Shown here one piece after another: positions 45,119 to 57,910 of a DNA stretch of 64,000 bases. Source of the DNA: Allantophomopsis cytisporea (Eukaryota; Ascomycota; Leotiomycetes; Phacidiales; Phacidiaceae); assembly GCA_024752435.1 (NCBI GenBank), contig CP103036.1:1116001-1180000 (forward strand). Direction: 5' to 3'. The notes under the pieces were generated by a model. The model saw only the letters and a list, made by a program, of their open reading frames with translations. It was not told the origin of the DNA and did no database searches. How positions within the stretch are numbered: position 1 is the first letter of the stretch; every line of letters starts with the position of its first letter. Both the position numbers and the translations under genes were made by a program.

Positions 45119-46425
45119 TTAAGAAATGAGATCCGCAACATTCATTGGCATCTCGTCGATCTGAGTAGAATAGTACACTGTACTAAATCAGTAACCTGCT
45201 GCCATCTACAATTACAGGGAAAAACTTACACTCGATATCGCGCAAGATTCTAACATCCTCACTGGTGACAAAATTGATAGCGACACCCTTACGTCCGAAA
45301 CGACCAGAACGACCAATTCTGTGGATGTAGTTTTCACGGTTGCTTGGTAAATCGTAATTAATAACCAAGGAAACTTGCTGAACATCAATACCACGAGCCC
45401 AGACATCTGTAGAGATCAAGACTCTCGAGTTTCCTTGTCTGAAGTCCTGCATAATGCTATCTCTCTCCTTCTGCGGCATCTCTCCGTGCATGGACGAAAC
45501 GGTGAAGTTAGCCTCACGCATCTTGTCTGTGAGCCAATCCACCTTACGGCGGGTATTGCAGAAAATGACTGCTTGTGTGATAGTAAGGGTATCGTAAAGA
45601 TCGCAAAGCGTATCGAATTTCCACTCCTCCTTCTCAACCGCGATAAAGTATTGCTTGAGACCTTCAAGAGTCAACTCATCACGTTTAACAAGAATGCGCA
45701 CAGGATCGGTCATGAACTTGGTAGTCATATCGAGAACATCATATGGGAGGGTGGCGGAAACAACGACGACTTGAGTGGCGGGTGGTAGGTAGCGGTAGAC
45801 ATCGTAAATCTGCTCTCTGAAACCACGGTTGAGCAGTTCATCAGCCTCATCAAGAACAAGCATCTTGATATGACGAGTGCGAAGGTTACGACGACGAATC
45901 ATGTCTGCGACACGACCTGGAGTTCCTGATACAATATGCTGTCCATAATCGAGCTTGCGAATATCCTCTCCAACGTTGGTTCCTCCGATACAAGCATGGC
46001 ACTGGACGTTCATGTAGTCTCCTAAAGCCATGACGACCGATTGGATTTGAGTGGCGAGTTCTCGAGTTGGTGAGAGCACAAGTGCTTGGGTTTCGCGCAC
46101 AGCAGTATCGATGACTTGTAGCATACTGATCGAGAACGTTGCGGTCTTACCAGTACCGGATTGCGCCTGGGCGATAGTATCGCGGCCCTTGCAGATCTGG
46201 ACGATGGCACGCGACTGAACGGCTGAAGGGGATTCATATCCATACGCATAGATACCACGAAGGAGATTTTCTAAAGGAAAGTTAGCTTGGACATTGAGGT
46301 GATCGCATGGATGAAAGATAATCACCTTTGAGTGCCATAGACTCGAAAGTTGGAGCAACAGACACCTCCTTGGAAGTCGAAAACTCCATTCTCTCGTCAG
46401 CTTTGCGATCGATTCCGTCTGCCAT
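45119..46425 (-). CDS. FAL1: DEAD-box RNA helicase Fal1/eIF4A-III
   Basis: Exons 46326-46425, 45230-46270 and 45119-45177 give 399 residues, the usual length of fungal Fal1. Motifs: ALKENLLRGIYAYGYESPS (Q-motif region), AQSGTGKTAT (I), PTRELA (Ia), LDEADELL (II), SATLP (III), and HRIGRSGRFGRKG (VI). The last exon gives LYYSTQIDEMPMNVADLIS, the conserved C-terminus. In yeast Fal1 acts in early 40S ribosome assembly; in fungi and animals with many introns the orthologue is the eIF4A3 subunit of the exon-junction complex. It is divergent from PRP9 at 46725. Confidence 0.96.
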
Positions 46426-46724
46426 GATGAAATTATAGTTTTTGTTCTGGTTGTGTTTGAGATGTCAATTGTCAAGCTGCTTGTTGCAGATGAGGCTGTC
46501 AAAAGTCCAAATGAGTGCAAGGCGCGTTAGCGCTAGCGGCCGCTTACTTGAGGCGCAAAGGATGCAGGAAGTTCATATGAAATCACAACAGCATATTCAA
46601 TCGTGCACTTTATTCTCAGCCTCTTCTGACTACCTTCGTCGATCTACATCAACTGACCATACGAGGACACTAGGCTTGAAAGCATACGATCACATCAACC
46701 TCCTGATTATTGAAAGCCGCAACT
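46426..46724. promoter_or_regulatory. Divergent promoter, FAL1 and PRP9
   Basis: A 299-bp region between two outward-reading RNA-processing genes. It contains a GCGCGTTAGCGCTAGCGG stretch of high CpG content near 46525-46540. Confidence 0.55.
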
Positions 46725-48260
46725 ATGATATTAGAGGAACAGAGGTTCCTTCATGAGGACCTCGAAAGACTGGAGCAGGGCATAAGTGACCGTGTAGCTG
46801 AGGAACCACGTCAGGTAAGCTACTGATGGATGTGCAATAATTTCGTGCTGATCGTGTCCTTGTAGGTACGAGAAAGATTAAATCGCGACCATCAAGTTGC
46901 CGGGTTTCTTGATCGCATACAAGATCAATCGAAGCGATTACTAGATATTTACAAGGACGCCGATGGCACGCGGAGTCGCGAAATACAATCAATATCGACC
47001 GGAGAGCCTCTGGAAGAATTCTACAAGCAGCTCACGGAAATCAAATCGTTTCACCAAAGATACCCCAATGAGCAAGTCGAAAACCTGGAACGAGCATACA
47101 AGAAGAAGACTCCTGCGGAAGGCGAGACGATGACTTCAGAAATCGATAACATATTCACTGGAGAGGAAGCTTTCGGCAGATTCCTTGACTTGACCACAAT
47201 TCACGAATCGTACCTCAACCTTCCTGGTGTTAAACGTCTGACCTACCTCCAATACCTCGACGCATTTGATTCATTTACACCACCAAAACGCGCAGATAAG
47301 ATGACCGATCAGTACTTTACATATGTTGGCGAGTTAGCGAATTACTTGGAGAGTTTTATGAAGCGGACGCGACCACTTGAGAACTTGGATAAGCTCTTCG
47401 CAAGCTTCGATGAAGATTTTGAGAAGGCATGGGCCGCAGATGAGGTACCAGGTTGGAAATTGGAGACTCCGGCTTCAGGAAGTGCAGGCAGTGGTGATGG
47501 AATTTGGTGTGCGGATTGTGAGAAAGACTTCAAGAACGAGAACGTGTATAAGAACCACTTGACGGGAAAGAAACACATCCGTGCAGCGGAAGCACGAGTA
47601 GCACGACAAGCAGAAACCGGCGAAGAAAGTGGAGACTCTCAGAAGCGTGGTATCAGCACACTTCGATTGAAGGAGCGTGCTATTGCAGATCGTGAATACC
47701 GAGTGCGAAGGTTGGCAGCGGCCATGTCACAAGAACGAAGCGATACTCGTGTCAACGTGGAGCGCAAGCAGTGTATGACGGAGCGTGAACGTCAGATGGA
47801 GCTCGATGCGTTGTTCGCAGATACCGGTGCAGATGCCCCAGCTGGTGGAGATTCTGACAGCGAATCTGACTCTGACGAGAAAATTTACAACCCTCTCAAG
47901 CTTCCGTTAGCATGGGACGGCAAACCGATTCCGTTCTGGCTCTATAAGTTGCACGGTCTTGGTGTGGAATTCCCTTGCGAAATTTGTGGAAATTTCGTTT
48001 ATATGGGCAGACGCGCGTTTGATAAACACTTCAACGAGGCCAGACACATTTATGGTCTCAAGTGTCTGGGAATTACCAATACGACTTTATTCCGAGAGAT
48101 CACGGGCATCGAAGATGCGTTGAAGCTCTGGGATAAGATTCAACGTGAAAAACGGAAGGGATTGAGTACCGAAGGGGGTGTCGTGCAGATGGAAGATGGC
48201 GAAGGAAACGTCATGCCGGAGAAGGTCTATTACGATTTACAGAAGCAGGGCTTGCTCTAA
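46725..48260 (+). CDS. PRP9: Splicing factor SF3a subunit 3 (Prp9/SF3A60)
   Basis: Exons 46725-46814 and 46866-48260 give 494 residues. The N-terminal helical part (MILEEQRFLHEDLERLEQ...) matches SF3A3. A U1-type zinc finger reads IWCADCEKDFKNENVYKNHL...H near the middle, and the C-terminal domain has FPCEICGNFVYMGRRAFDKHF...H, the conserved matrin-type finger. Prp9/SF3a60 is part of the U2 snRNP SF3a complex that positions U2 at the branch site. The donor at 46815 is GTAAGC and the acceptor at 46865 is TGTAG. Confidence 0.95.
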
Positions 48261-49460
48261 ATTTCGAGTCAGACTAGTTGTATGAGTAAACAATAATCGC
48301 AAGTACACAGACTCCTACTGTTCTGTATAGCTGTGCACATTATTTTGGACTTAACAGATGATCATATTCCGTGACCTCACTAGTGAATGGCTTATAATTG
48401 TGTTCTTGAAATTGCCCACCCATTGCCTGCTCTTGCAGACCTCCTCTTGCAGCACTCACGACTGTGCCTAGTGCAAAGGTGCATATTTTGTGGAAGACAA
48501 TCCAATATGCATTTGGCTTTTAGCATTCTTCTACAAGTATGTGCTATCATCAATGGAAATGCACAGCTATGGCTAGAGAAAAACCACTGTCTAGCCGGTC
48601 AATTGAGGTTCGATTTGAGCGAGGAATACTTCCACAGAGACTGATGTATAAGCTATCATTTATACCTATCGAGGCCTCTACAACTTATTCATGGACCCCT
48701 TGTTCCAATATGCCCATGAACTAGACTCTAACATATAGTCGAGAGAACATGCACGAAGAAAGTATAATCATAGTACCTCTGTTGACATATTGCAATCCAA
48801 TCGGCGACGTCAATTCTAGTCGAGCATATCAGCCACTATGACGCTGGTACTGCAAATATCTCAAACTCAAGGACATTACATACTAGTATATTGTGGGTCT
48901 AAATGATTATGCAGTTATGATTGTCTACAACTTTCTGGGTTTTCAGCCTGGACTGATCGATCGCCTGGCATACTACAATTGTTTTGTTATTCTCAAGTTA
49001 TTACTAGTTTTCAGTCGAACCTGTAAAGTCAAAGTGCTTTGTCAGACACTGGCTATGACTGGTCTAACAACTCAATATAGGAGGCTTATAAAGCTCTTAA
49101 TCACTGGGTACAAGCTTTAGGTATTAAAGGACATATCTATGTGCTCTATACCACCTTTCCTGAGGCCAACTACATTGACACTTAGAGGCGAGGTCTAGCT
49201 ATGGAACATATCATCTTCTGCACTTGAACTGACATCATATCATACAAGACATGCACACATTAGTTTCTACAAAAGATTTTTTGCATTCCATATTTATATA
49301 TACCACCACTCATCGCCAAGAAGAGAATTCTATATACAAAATTAATAAAAAGATTGGTGAACTAAGTCCTTCGAGAGAACCTCGTGACTCAAGTCAGAAA
49401 GGATAATGGCGATGAATAGAGAGACATAATCTATCTACGTTCAAATTATGCCTAGGAGAT
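48261..49460. other. Intergenic 1.2 kb, no gene seen
   Basis: AT-rich. Frames up to 85 codons occur without family resemblance. Confidence 0.5.
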
Positions 49461-51653
49461 CTAGACACGGCAGAGACGGCCATTCTGGGTAGGGAGGCCG
49501 GCTTTTTGGCCAGTGATGTACCAGTTCTCCGAGCCGACACCAGTAGGGGCGTAGAAGAGGCTCTTTGGGTCGACAGCCTGCTTGATAGCGTAAAGGCGAT
49601 TGTAGTTGGTGCCATAAAAAGCTTCTTCGTTTAGTGACTGCTTATCAGGAATCATTATGGGTAGCACATACCTTGCTGGAAGTTTGGCTCGGAAATGTCA
49701 GCCTCAGACATGTACGCACCAGCATTAGGAGATGCAGCTCTCCACTTAGCCATCCAGTCATAAGTCAGGGTATTGCTCCTCTCAATGATAGTGGCGTCAG
49801 TGGCATTAGTGTCCCAAGATATGCCGACAATGGCATGCAGGCAAGTCTCTCTCCAAGCAGGATTGACAGAGTTGGCAGTGTTGTTGGCAAGTTTTGTGGC
49901 GGCGATCTGGAAGGCAAGAAGGGTTCCGCCTTGCTCGACAGAATACTTGAGGGCCTCAAAGGTCGTAGCAAGTGCCGTGGAGTTTTTCCAGTTCGACTTT
50001 GGGAATAAACGGGAGGCGGTCTTCAGGTCTGTGATTCCGACAGTTTCCAACGGGAAAGCCGCCCACCATGCATCGTAGAAGTTGTCATAGTTAGTGTATA
50101 CTGGCGTCACGGTGATGTTCAAAGCGGCGTACTTGGCCATGAGTGGTGCGAAGAGAGCCTGGGTCTTATCGATTGAGAGCGTAGGAGCGAATAGTGGGGC
50201 CATGAGGAACTCGAAAGAGCCGTCGCCAAGGTTAAAAATATCGAAGTAACTGTAGGTTCCCGAATCGGTATAGGTTGGTAGGTCATTGAGGTAAGCTTCA
50301 ACTCCTTGCCAGAAGACGGTGGAGTTAGTATAAGAAGTAGTCGCGAAAGACCAGGTAGCAACAGTGACTTGCATCTTTGGGTGGGTTTTAGAAAGTACAG
50401 AGGTAACGATACCAAAGGTTCCTCCTCCACCGCCACGAAGAGCCCAGAAGAGATCAGTGTTCTCAGTATCAGAAGCAGTGACGAACCGTCCATCAGCGGT
50501 GACAACTTCGAAAGCAATGATCTGGTCAGCAGCCATTCCGTAAATGGACGAAAGAGGAGAGTGTCCACCACCGGCAGCAAAGCCACCAGCAACACCAACA
50601 GTACGCCCCTCACCACCAACCACAGTAATGCCGTATGTTTTAGCAGCAGCATAAATCTCCTGGGCCTGAACACCAGCACCCATTTTGACGGCCGGTCCAC
50701 TGTAGCTCTTGGACTTGTAAGTCGGGTAGTAGGTGATATCCTTTAGATGGTGGGTCCAGAGGGAAAGAGCACCAGCACCAGCAGACTTTCCGTTGAAATC
50801 ATGGCCAGTGTTCTTGATAACAAGGCGTATATTTGCATTGCGGGCAAAATTGACAGCGAGTTGGATCTGAGCAACAGTAGAGACATTGACAGCGTAAGAA
50901 GGGTAACCCCCAAGAGTGCAAGAATCGGTTGGGTCGTCAGTTGGCATACACGTACCTATTGAAGATTGTTAGGGGCTTCCTAGTTTACTTATTTGCGTTT
51001 GATTGAAAGCGACTTACGTCCTTGGTAAAGTGGCCACATGACCGAGGTGGGATCATTCATATGGAGAGTGGAATTGGTCCACTCGTCTGTAACATATGTA
51101 CACTCAGTGGCGTCTTCAACTGATGGCCAGTTACTGTAGCATGATGCAGCAGATGGAACAGTGGTGATCAGACGTCCACCGAGAAGAAGATCCAAGATCT
51201 TCCAAGTCAGGGTAGATGGCCATGCCTCATCTCCGGGAAAGATTTTGCAGCTTGAACTTCTCTCTACCAAAGTATTGGAGTCTGCATCATCAAAAGCGAA
51301 CAAGGTAGCGTTTGCGAGCTCAATGGTTGTCAAATTTGCAACGACGTCATCAGTCAATTGGAGAGATTCTGGCTCAAATAGAACGGTATTTGCGGAAGTA
51401 GAGTCAGATGCAACAACAGCTACGGCTGGAGCGAGCGTAGATGCATCGGCAACTTTACAATCAGAAGTTAGCACAACTGATCATATTATAATCAAAGTAA
51501 TTTGATAGATTAAAACAGAAATAAGGATGACAACTTACTAACTGTGGTGTTGTTAACAGTGATGGTGATATTCTGTGCCAGGACACTGGTGGCTGAAATA
51601 AGCAACACGGATGCAGCAACTGAAACGCGGGACGACCGCCATGATACTCCCAT
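49461..51653 (-). CDS. Secreted FAD-linked oxidoreductase (BBE/isoamyl-alcohol-oxidase-like)
   Basis: Exons 51539-51653, 51018-51452, 49672-50955 and 49461-49624 give 665 residues. A cleavable signal peptide (VSVAASVLLISATSVLA) starts the protein. The PCMH FAD domain shows IKNTGHDFNGKSAGAGALS, where His is the likely 8-alpha-histidyl FAD anchor, and GGEGRTVGVAGGFAAGGGHS. The berberine-bridge C-terminal motif NYNRLYAIKQAVDPKSLFYA with GSENW is intact. Many N-glycosylation sequons (N-x-S/T) agree with secretion. Relatives oxidise alcohols, sugars or aromatic substrates to give hydrogen peroxide. The exact substrate is not known. No neighbouring gene suggests a pathway. Confidence 0.93.
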
Positions 51654-53881
51654 TGTGGAGAGAAGGTTGAGAATTATCTTTCAAGCGAGGGAGGCTCTGG
51701 ATCATAAAGTATGCAGCCAAACTTTCTGAGAAAATAAAGTCAAATTGAGACCTTGCAGCTGTTCCTTGAAAATTCGTCTGAAGAAAGAAATAATTGGCGA
51801 TTGAGGGCGATCTACTTGATTTTATACAACAGCAAGGCAATAATGCTTTCAATGCAATAACAATTATCTAAAATTTGATACCACGTTTAGCTGTGCTTTC
51901 TGGAAGCCTTCCATTATTAGTCGGAGGCGTTTCCCAAAAATCATGCCATCTCCTTGAGTCTAATAAGACAAGAGCCACTCAAGGTCTTCGGTGCACAGGT
52001 TCAAGCTCCGCGTTGCTGCTATACTGAAGCTATGTTGATAATGTACCGGGGAAGAAGGCTAGATCGGGGTATTGTCCACATATGATGGGTGATTGACTCG
52101 CAACCGACGACGCAAGCTGCACTATCCGCAGAAGATCTAGACATGTGGACTTTGCTTTGTTGCTATGGTGCTAAGCCTCCACGTGGAGGGTCTCAGAACA
52201 TATCAAGTTCATCAGAAAACGAGATGCTGCGGCTGATGAACAAAAGCTTAGTAGTTCATGCCATGTGGAAACCTAAAAAACTAGAGTCATTATCTCTGCG
52301 GAGTAATATCCTATATAGATGGGGTCATCTCCTCAAATGGCGCGGCGTTGGTAGCTAGGGGTGTATGATTTGGAACCAAACAAGCATCATTATTTTATGA
52401 GGGAAAAGCAGACTTGAGTAGAGTGGTTTACCCATGGCAAAGGATAAAGATGGGGGAGCTGGCAAATTCTGAATAGACTGAGCTGAGGGACTTTGGGTAG
52501 TATAGACTTCATGCATGGCAGAGTGGACCCTGAATGCTGGAATTGCGCTGCGAGGGACTTCATTCGAGGTCCAGTAATCGCAGAAGACAATGATCGAACA
52601 TAACAAAGACAAGCAACATTCAATAAAAAGCCTATGGCTAAGAATTGCGCATTCCGGCACACATAGAAAGTATGTAACACGATAGTATCTGCAGGAACAA
52701 GTTGTTTATTCAAGTGACTCTGTAGACGCAAGTGCGTCTCCACCCATGTACATACCTCGATGTCGGGGAACAGAATGTTGGTTATTTACCAGGATATTTG
52801 TCTTGAAGTTGCAGGGACATAATTCCTATGGGCTGGGACCTTGCATGCCGGCATAACAGTAGAACATCTAACCGTGAGATGTCTGCCTGTCACAAGAGTA
52901 TGAAGGACCCAAAGACGCCGACTCCCTGGCTAAAGCACCCTGTATTTTCCGGTCGGTGACATATATACTCTGTACAGAGGACATACTCTGAACTAACACT
53001 TTCGAGGTCCGTCGATTTAAAGTGCAAGTGGTGCTGAATAGCCAATCATAGCGTTGAACGCCTAGTTTGCTCACAAGTGTGCTCCGCACTCCTCTACCCG
53101 TCTGCTTTGCCTGTTATTGACTGTGTTTTAGTAGGGTCCGGGTTAGATTATCTAATGGCAGAAGCCATCGACCTCCATGCCTGACTCTCATGATTTATCC
53201 ATAACTTCATTCCCGGATTCACCCCCAGATGTCCCGAGCGGTGCACTCAGGTGTACAGAATGTATACTTGTATGTACACATATGATACAGAGGACAGAAT
53301 GGAAATACGGACTCGTGAACATTGAAGGACCTCAATAGACTTCACCGTCACGATGTTGTAATCGTCGTTCTGATTCTTTTGCGCCCGGAGCTTGTAAGAT
53401 ATATAACGTATGGATGTAGGGAGTAGTATTCCATGGCATATAGATAACGATGTCGTATTTTAGTCGGATACGAAGCAGCATGGTCCAAATGGCTAACCTA
53501 GGTCCTTGTCAGTGTACAGTCCTAACAAACGTGCCTCGGTCAACACGCTCGCCGTGTCGGTTAGAACGACCGCGCCACAAAGGACGATTGAGAATTGTAT
53601 GGAGCCATGAGACCACAATGCTGATTTGATTCTGTGCTTCGTCCATTGACTTGCGTAAGATCCGCAGTATCTATGCGGAACGATTAGATGCTCGGAGGAC
53701 TCCCGGCATTTTGCCTAGCGACGGTCGAGCTCTGACCAAGGACCCTTACTACGCTCGCAGATGTAACCGTACACCGTTACTCTCAATCTTAGCTACGGGA
53801 CGGCCGGGGGGAAGACGGAGAGAAGATGGTGCGCCGGCCCGACGTCCTTCCTTTGACTGCGAGTTCGAGCTTGTCCACTTC

Positions 53882-53940
53882 CGTAAAGATAGAATTACAT
53901 ACATAAGTCACAGTAGTGGAGCTTCACTCTCCACTTTACG
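53882..53940. repeat. Nested inverted repeats
   Basis: An inner stem AGTGGAG (53915-53921) pairs with CTCCACT (53929-53935) over a 7-nt loop. An outer CGTAAAG (53882-53888) pairs with CTTTACG (53934-53940); the two stems overlap by two bases at the right. Confidence 0.5.
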
Positions 53941-54087
53941 TGTAGTGCCTCTCTTATCAACACCGATAGATGGATGGACAACCATCTACATACTAGCTTT
54001 CGTTCTTATTTCTCTTCCCTCTTTATCAAGCGGCGACATCGAAACTCGAGCCAGTACCAAAAGAACGTGCGTACGCGCGCTCCTACG

Positions 54088-54105
54088 GGATCTCCATGGA
54101 GATCC
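54088..54105. repeat. Perfect 18-bp palindrome
   Basis: GGATCTCCATGGAGATCC reads the same on both strands. It lies inside the CpG-rich patch. Confidence 0.8.
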
Positions 54106-56044
54106 ACGGTTCACAAGCCTCTATGAGGCACAGTTCAACGTTACCTGCCCACTTTCCTAGAATATGCATATCTGGTAGTAGATCTGTGCTCGTCACATTT
54201 TTGCAACGGTTTCCGATACGACCTACCGCAAAATGTACAAGATCAGCAATCTACCGCAACGTTGAATCGTATTTCGTATCATGTGGCAATGAGGTACTCT
54301 ACCTGTTACCGTTCTACGCATTGGTACATGCACCTTCAGGGTATGGTTCATCTGTTTAGGTCCAATTATCTGGAGCTGATACTCTCTGAAGTTCGGGACG
54401 GAGCCGAAGACAAGGTGAGTGGATACTGTGAACTCATCTGTGCACAATCTGGTGTGCGAATAGGAAATCGACAAACTCGACGATTCCGCGCCGTAAGACT
54501 CCATGTTAGTAATGGGTGGCGTCTGATGCCTCTACTTCACTTCGCTTTTCACTGTCAAACTTGTCTTTCCTTGGATTTTCTCGTTGCTGGGGTGTCCTGT
54601 ACCGTTCATTTTCAATGCAAGATGAATCCAAGAGGGCAACGTCCTGTCTTACATTTGATAGGACTATTACCAATTGGATGTCCACACATTCATGTGGGCT
54701 TTTCCAAACTTCAATAGTTCATGACATCTCTGTTATGTCTCTGAAGCATGTGAGCCTCTCTGTGCTCATACCGCAGAATTGCGCATTCGTCAGAAACATT
54801 AGACGTTCTGTGCAAATCAATTCTTCTTTAGTATCTTTCGGGAGCAATCAGGCGAAAGAAGGCTGAAGCAAAGACTTACGAAGCTATTCGCCTGCGAAGT
54901 TTAGGCATTGATCGGCTGTTTTGGCCTCTCTATTGCGAAATATTCACTATCTCCCGTGTTATACTTTCGTTCGGAACCTTGTACTTGTATCTTGGCACGA
55001 AACGCTATTACGAGTCACCAATATGTCTCATGGACAGTGTATCAATGCTATTTCTGCAGACCGCATTCCCCAGCCTTTTCTAGACGCGAAGAGTAATTCA
55101 ATCAAAGCCATGTTACGCATATGTCTAAGTTCTTCGATTTCATACTGTTTGTTCGGAGTTTAAAGGGTAGTCCTGTCTACCACGTTTACTTGGTAAATAG
55201 CGCATCGGAGTACATACCGCATTGCAGTTACAGATACTCCCTACACATTTTCTGCTTCGGCAGCCCAGGACTAGGATCTAATATTAGGTTTCCGGGACTC
55301 TGGCTGCGAATACGAAAAACTGTAAGTTCCCATACAACTTCGGGACATCGAACGTCTGGACACTCCATACTACAAAGATTCCAGCTCAGTAAGTCCAGCG
55401 ACTGATGGGACTTGCATCGAGATTCAGTTCATGAGTTACCATTAGACTCACAGTCATGATAATATTTTATTCCAATTCTTGATACTACTGATCGTTTGTG
55501 GCAAGTTCTCTTTGTTTTTTTTACCACTTGAAATTCCATGCTAGAAGTCTATCGCAGCACGGTCGTGAAGTAAATACTCTGTTGCATAGCCTAAGTCAAT
55601 ATAGCCAATACTGTCATAGTACAGGTCAGGGCTCTGGTTAATGTAGCAGGCAACGGGCTCAAATTTCCTCTGCGAATGCATATTAACCAAATTTCCTCTT
55701 ATACGTAATTCCTTGGTAATATTCTGATACTCTGACCATTTAGAGCAAGACCCAAGTAACAGACACGTGGAAAGCTCTTCTAGAAGGAAGTTCAAGCCCG
55801 CCACTTGATTCATTATCTAATCGAAAGAGTCTCGAGCCCTTCCGGGGTATTTCATTCAAGATTCCGCGTCAAAGCTCACAGTCTTGCTTCGGAAGCGTTT
55901 CCTAAGTCTGTCTTGCAGTTGCAAGAATCAATGAACAGGATTTGTACATATCTTTAGTACTAGATGGTCCCCACTTAGAGATCTCCTTGAGGAGTTTGTC
56001 GTTGTCAAAAATATTTCACAGACCCGATTCTGTGACTGATCGTC

Positions 56045-57407
56045 ATGACCGACTTTCCTTTCGTTACCAGTGGCCTTCAGCAATTCGGCTTTGCCATTGT
56101 TGTCTTTTTCCCGGCTTTAGCTTTAATAGTAGTCAGCCTGCGTATCTACAGCAGATATACCAAGGCGCAGTTAGGATGGGGTACGTTGATGTCTTCGAGG
56201 GAATCTATGGTGTTCACTTTGCTTACAAGTGTTCTAGATGATGGACTCACAGTCATTGCCATGGTCTTCTCCTTGTAAGTTTGCACATTTCCCGTGCGTC
56301 GACCTCGACTAATCAATTTAGGGCGGAGACTGTAGTGTGTTGGCAATGTAAGCTCTTGCACGTTTTTACTTGAGGAGGTAGTCTAATGTTTTACAGATAT
56401 GAGATACAACTTTGTGGGAATCCACATCGATGATATTCCGAAAGACTATGATATTACGCCCGGGCTAAAATACAATTACGCGGTCCAAGTATTATACAAC
56501 CCTATACTCGCTATTGTCAAGTCATCCATTCTATTATTTCTTCTGCGGCTTTCAGGGCAGAAGCGGAATGTCAAATTCATGATCTATATGCTTCTGGGAC
56601 TCAATTTGATTCTCATGGTTGCGGTTTTCATGATCGTTATCTTCCAGTGCATACCCATTGCCGCAAATTGGGACCTCACCATTGAAAATAGTCATTGCGT
56701 CAAACAGGGCGCATTTTATGTTGCTACCACTGCAATCACTCTTTTGACGGATATTCTTGTTTTAGCTCTCCCATTTTGGATCGTCATGGGGCTCAAAATG
56801 CCTCGCAGGACCAAGATGGCTGTGGTTAGCATCTTTTTCCTCGGTTTCATGTAAGCATTCGTCGATCATCTTCAACAGCTGTAGCTGACCAATATGAAGT
56901 GTAACTATTGTTGGTGTAGCCCGTATGATCATCATCATTCAAGGCTTCTTCCCAGGCACTGGAGGGAGCAAAGATGGAACCTACAGTATAGGCTTCACGA
57001 CTTCCGCTATCGAAACCAACCTCTCTATAATCACGGCTTCAGCACCAGCCATGAAGCCGCTGCTCCGCCGTTGGTTCCCACGATTTTTCACGTCTTCCTC
57101 ACACGCAGATCAGTACTCATCACAGTTATACGGACCCAATACCACGCGAAGCCGCAAAAGCCGCAGCATGGGTACAGGACTCAAGAGCGGACACGGAGGC
57201 TTCACGCTCAAGGATATGAAAGGCCGCAGCGAGATCACAAGCAAAGTGGCGAACGGCAGCGAGGAGGAGATTATGACCATGAATGGTATTACAAAGACGA
57301 CCGATGTGAGCGTACGCTATTTGGAACCTTCCGACGCTGATGAGGAGGATAGAGGTCGCGATGAGGAATATGGTGGTCGCACCAGCACGAGTATCAAAAG
57401 CTTGTAA
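56045..57407 (+). CDS. Rhodopsin-domain (SAT4/Pth11-like) integral membrane protein
   Basis: Five exons: 56045-56180, 56238-56274, 56322-56347 (26 nt), 56397-56850 and 56900-57407, giving 386 residues. Seven hydrophobic segments follow an extracellular N-terminus. After the second helix comes LGWDDGLTVIAMVFSL, matching the usual W-D-D motif, then ILAIVKSSILLFLLRL and FQCIPIAANWDLT, HCVKQGAFYVATTAITLLTDILVLALP, all typical of the fungal rhodopsin domain. The C-terminal 150 residues are cytosolic and rich in Ser, Arg and Gly. These proteins are GPCR-like; Pth11 senses surface cues in Magnaporthe. No G-protein partner is implied here. The TcuA-like gene is downstream in convergent orientation. 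Confidence 0.88.
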
Positions 57408-57910
57408 TTATTGTTGCTCTTATTTAACATTCTTTTTCGAGCGGCCTCTTTTCATCGTGCTGCAATTCTCAAATCTCCTTTGTCAATTTTCTGCGTATGA
57501 TGGGACACGGGCGAGGTATAGCAATCAGCGCTGTTGTATTTCCTTTGTATTATCAATTTCATTATTCCTATATTCAAGAGACCAAGAATTATGCTCTTCA
57601 CCTATCATTTACATAACGATGGTTCCTTTCAAAATCAAGATCTCGTGGAGGGTAGAAAATTTCCTCTGGCTGGTCCAGGGTGAACATCATGTATATAAAA
57701 AAAAACTTTGTCAAGGGTTTGCGGTCTAGAAATAGGATCTTGCCTCGTAGTAGAGATTCAAACAAGCATATATCCGATTGGACTTTTAGTTTCCAATAAC
57801 CAAGCTTAACTTTCTTGGACGTCAAACCGAAATTTTCGATTGAACTTGCGGTGCTGTAAGTCTGCATATAGTAATCTCTCATGGAACTCTCTGGGACAAT
57901 TCATCAGGAC
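57408..57910. other. Intergenic region between convergent genes
   Basis: About 500 bp, AT-rich, no gene. Confidence 0.5.

Larger units (their letters stand above)
51654..56044. other. Gene-free stretch of 4.4 kb
   Basis: No credible gene is seen on either strand. Frames such as 52089-52358, 53651-54160, 54262-54717 and 55541-55813 lack family motifs and compatible splice sites. The part at about 53.5-54.2 kb is visibly richer in CpG than the flanks and holds an 18-bp perfect palindrome (54088-54105) and a hairpin near 53882-53940. It could be a remnant of a mobile element, but no terminal repeats or transposase were found. Confidence 0.55.

Noticed and set aside
51998..52015. GGTTCAAGCTCC resembling a Pol III B box
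   Set aside because: The consensus spacing is off by one and there is no A box or cloverleaf upstream.
53651..54160. 169-codon frame in the CpG-rich patch
   Set aside because: Composition is unlike the real genes here, no motif is seen, and it is most likely open because of the higher GC.
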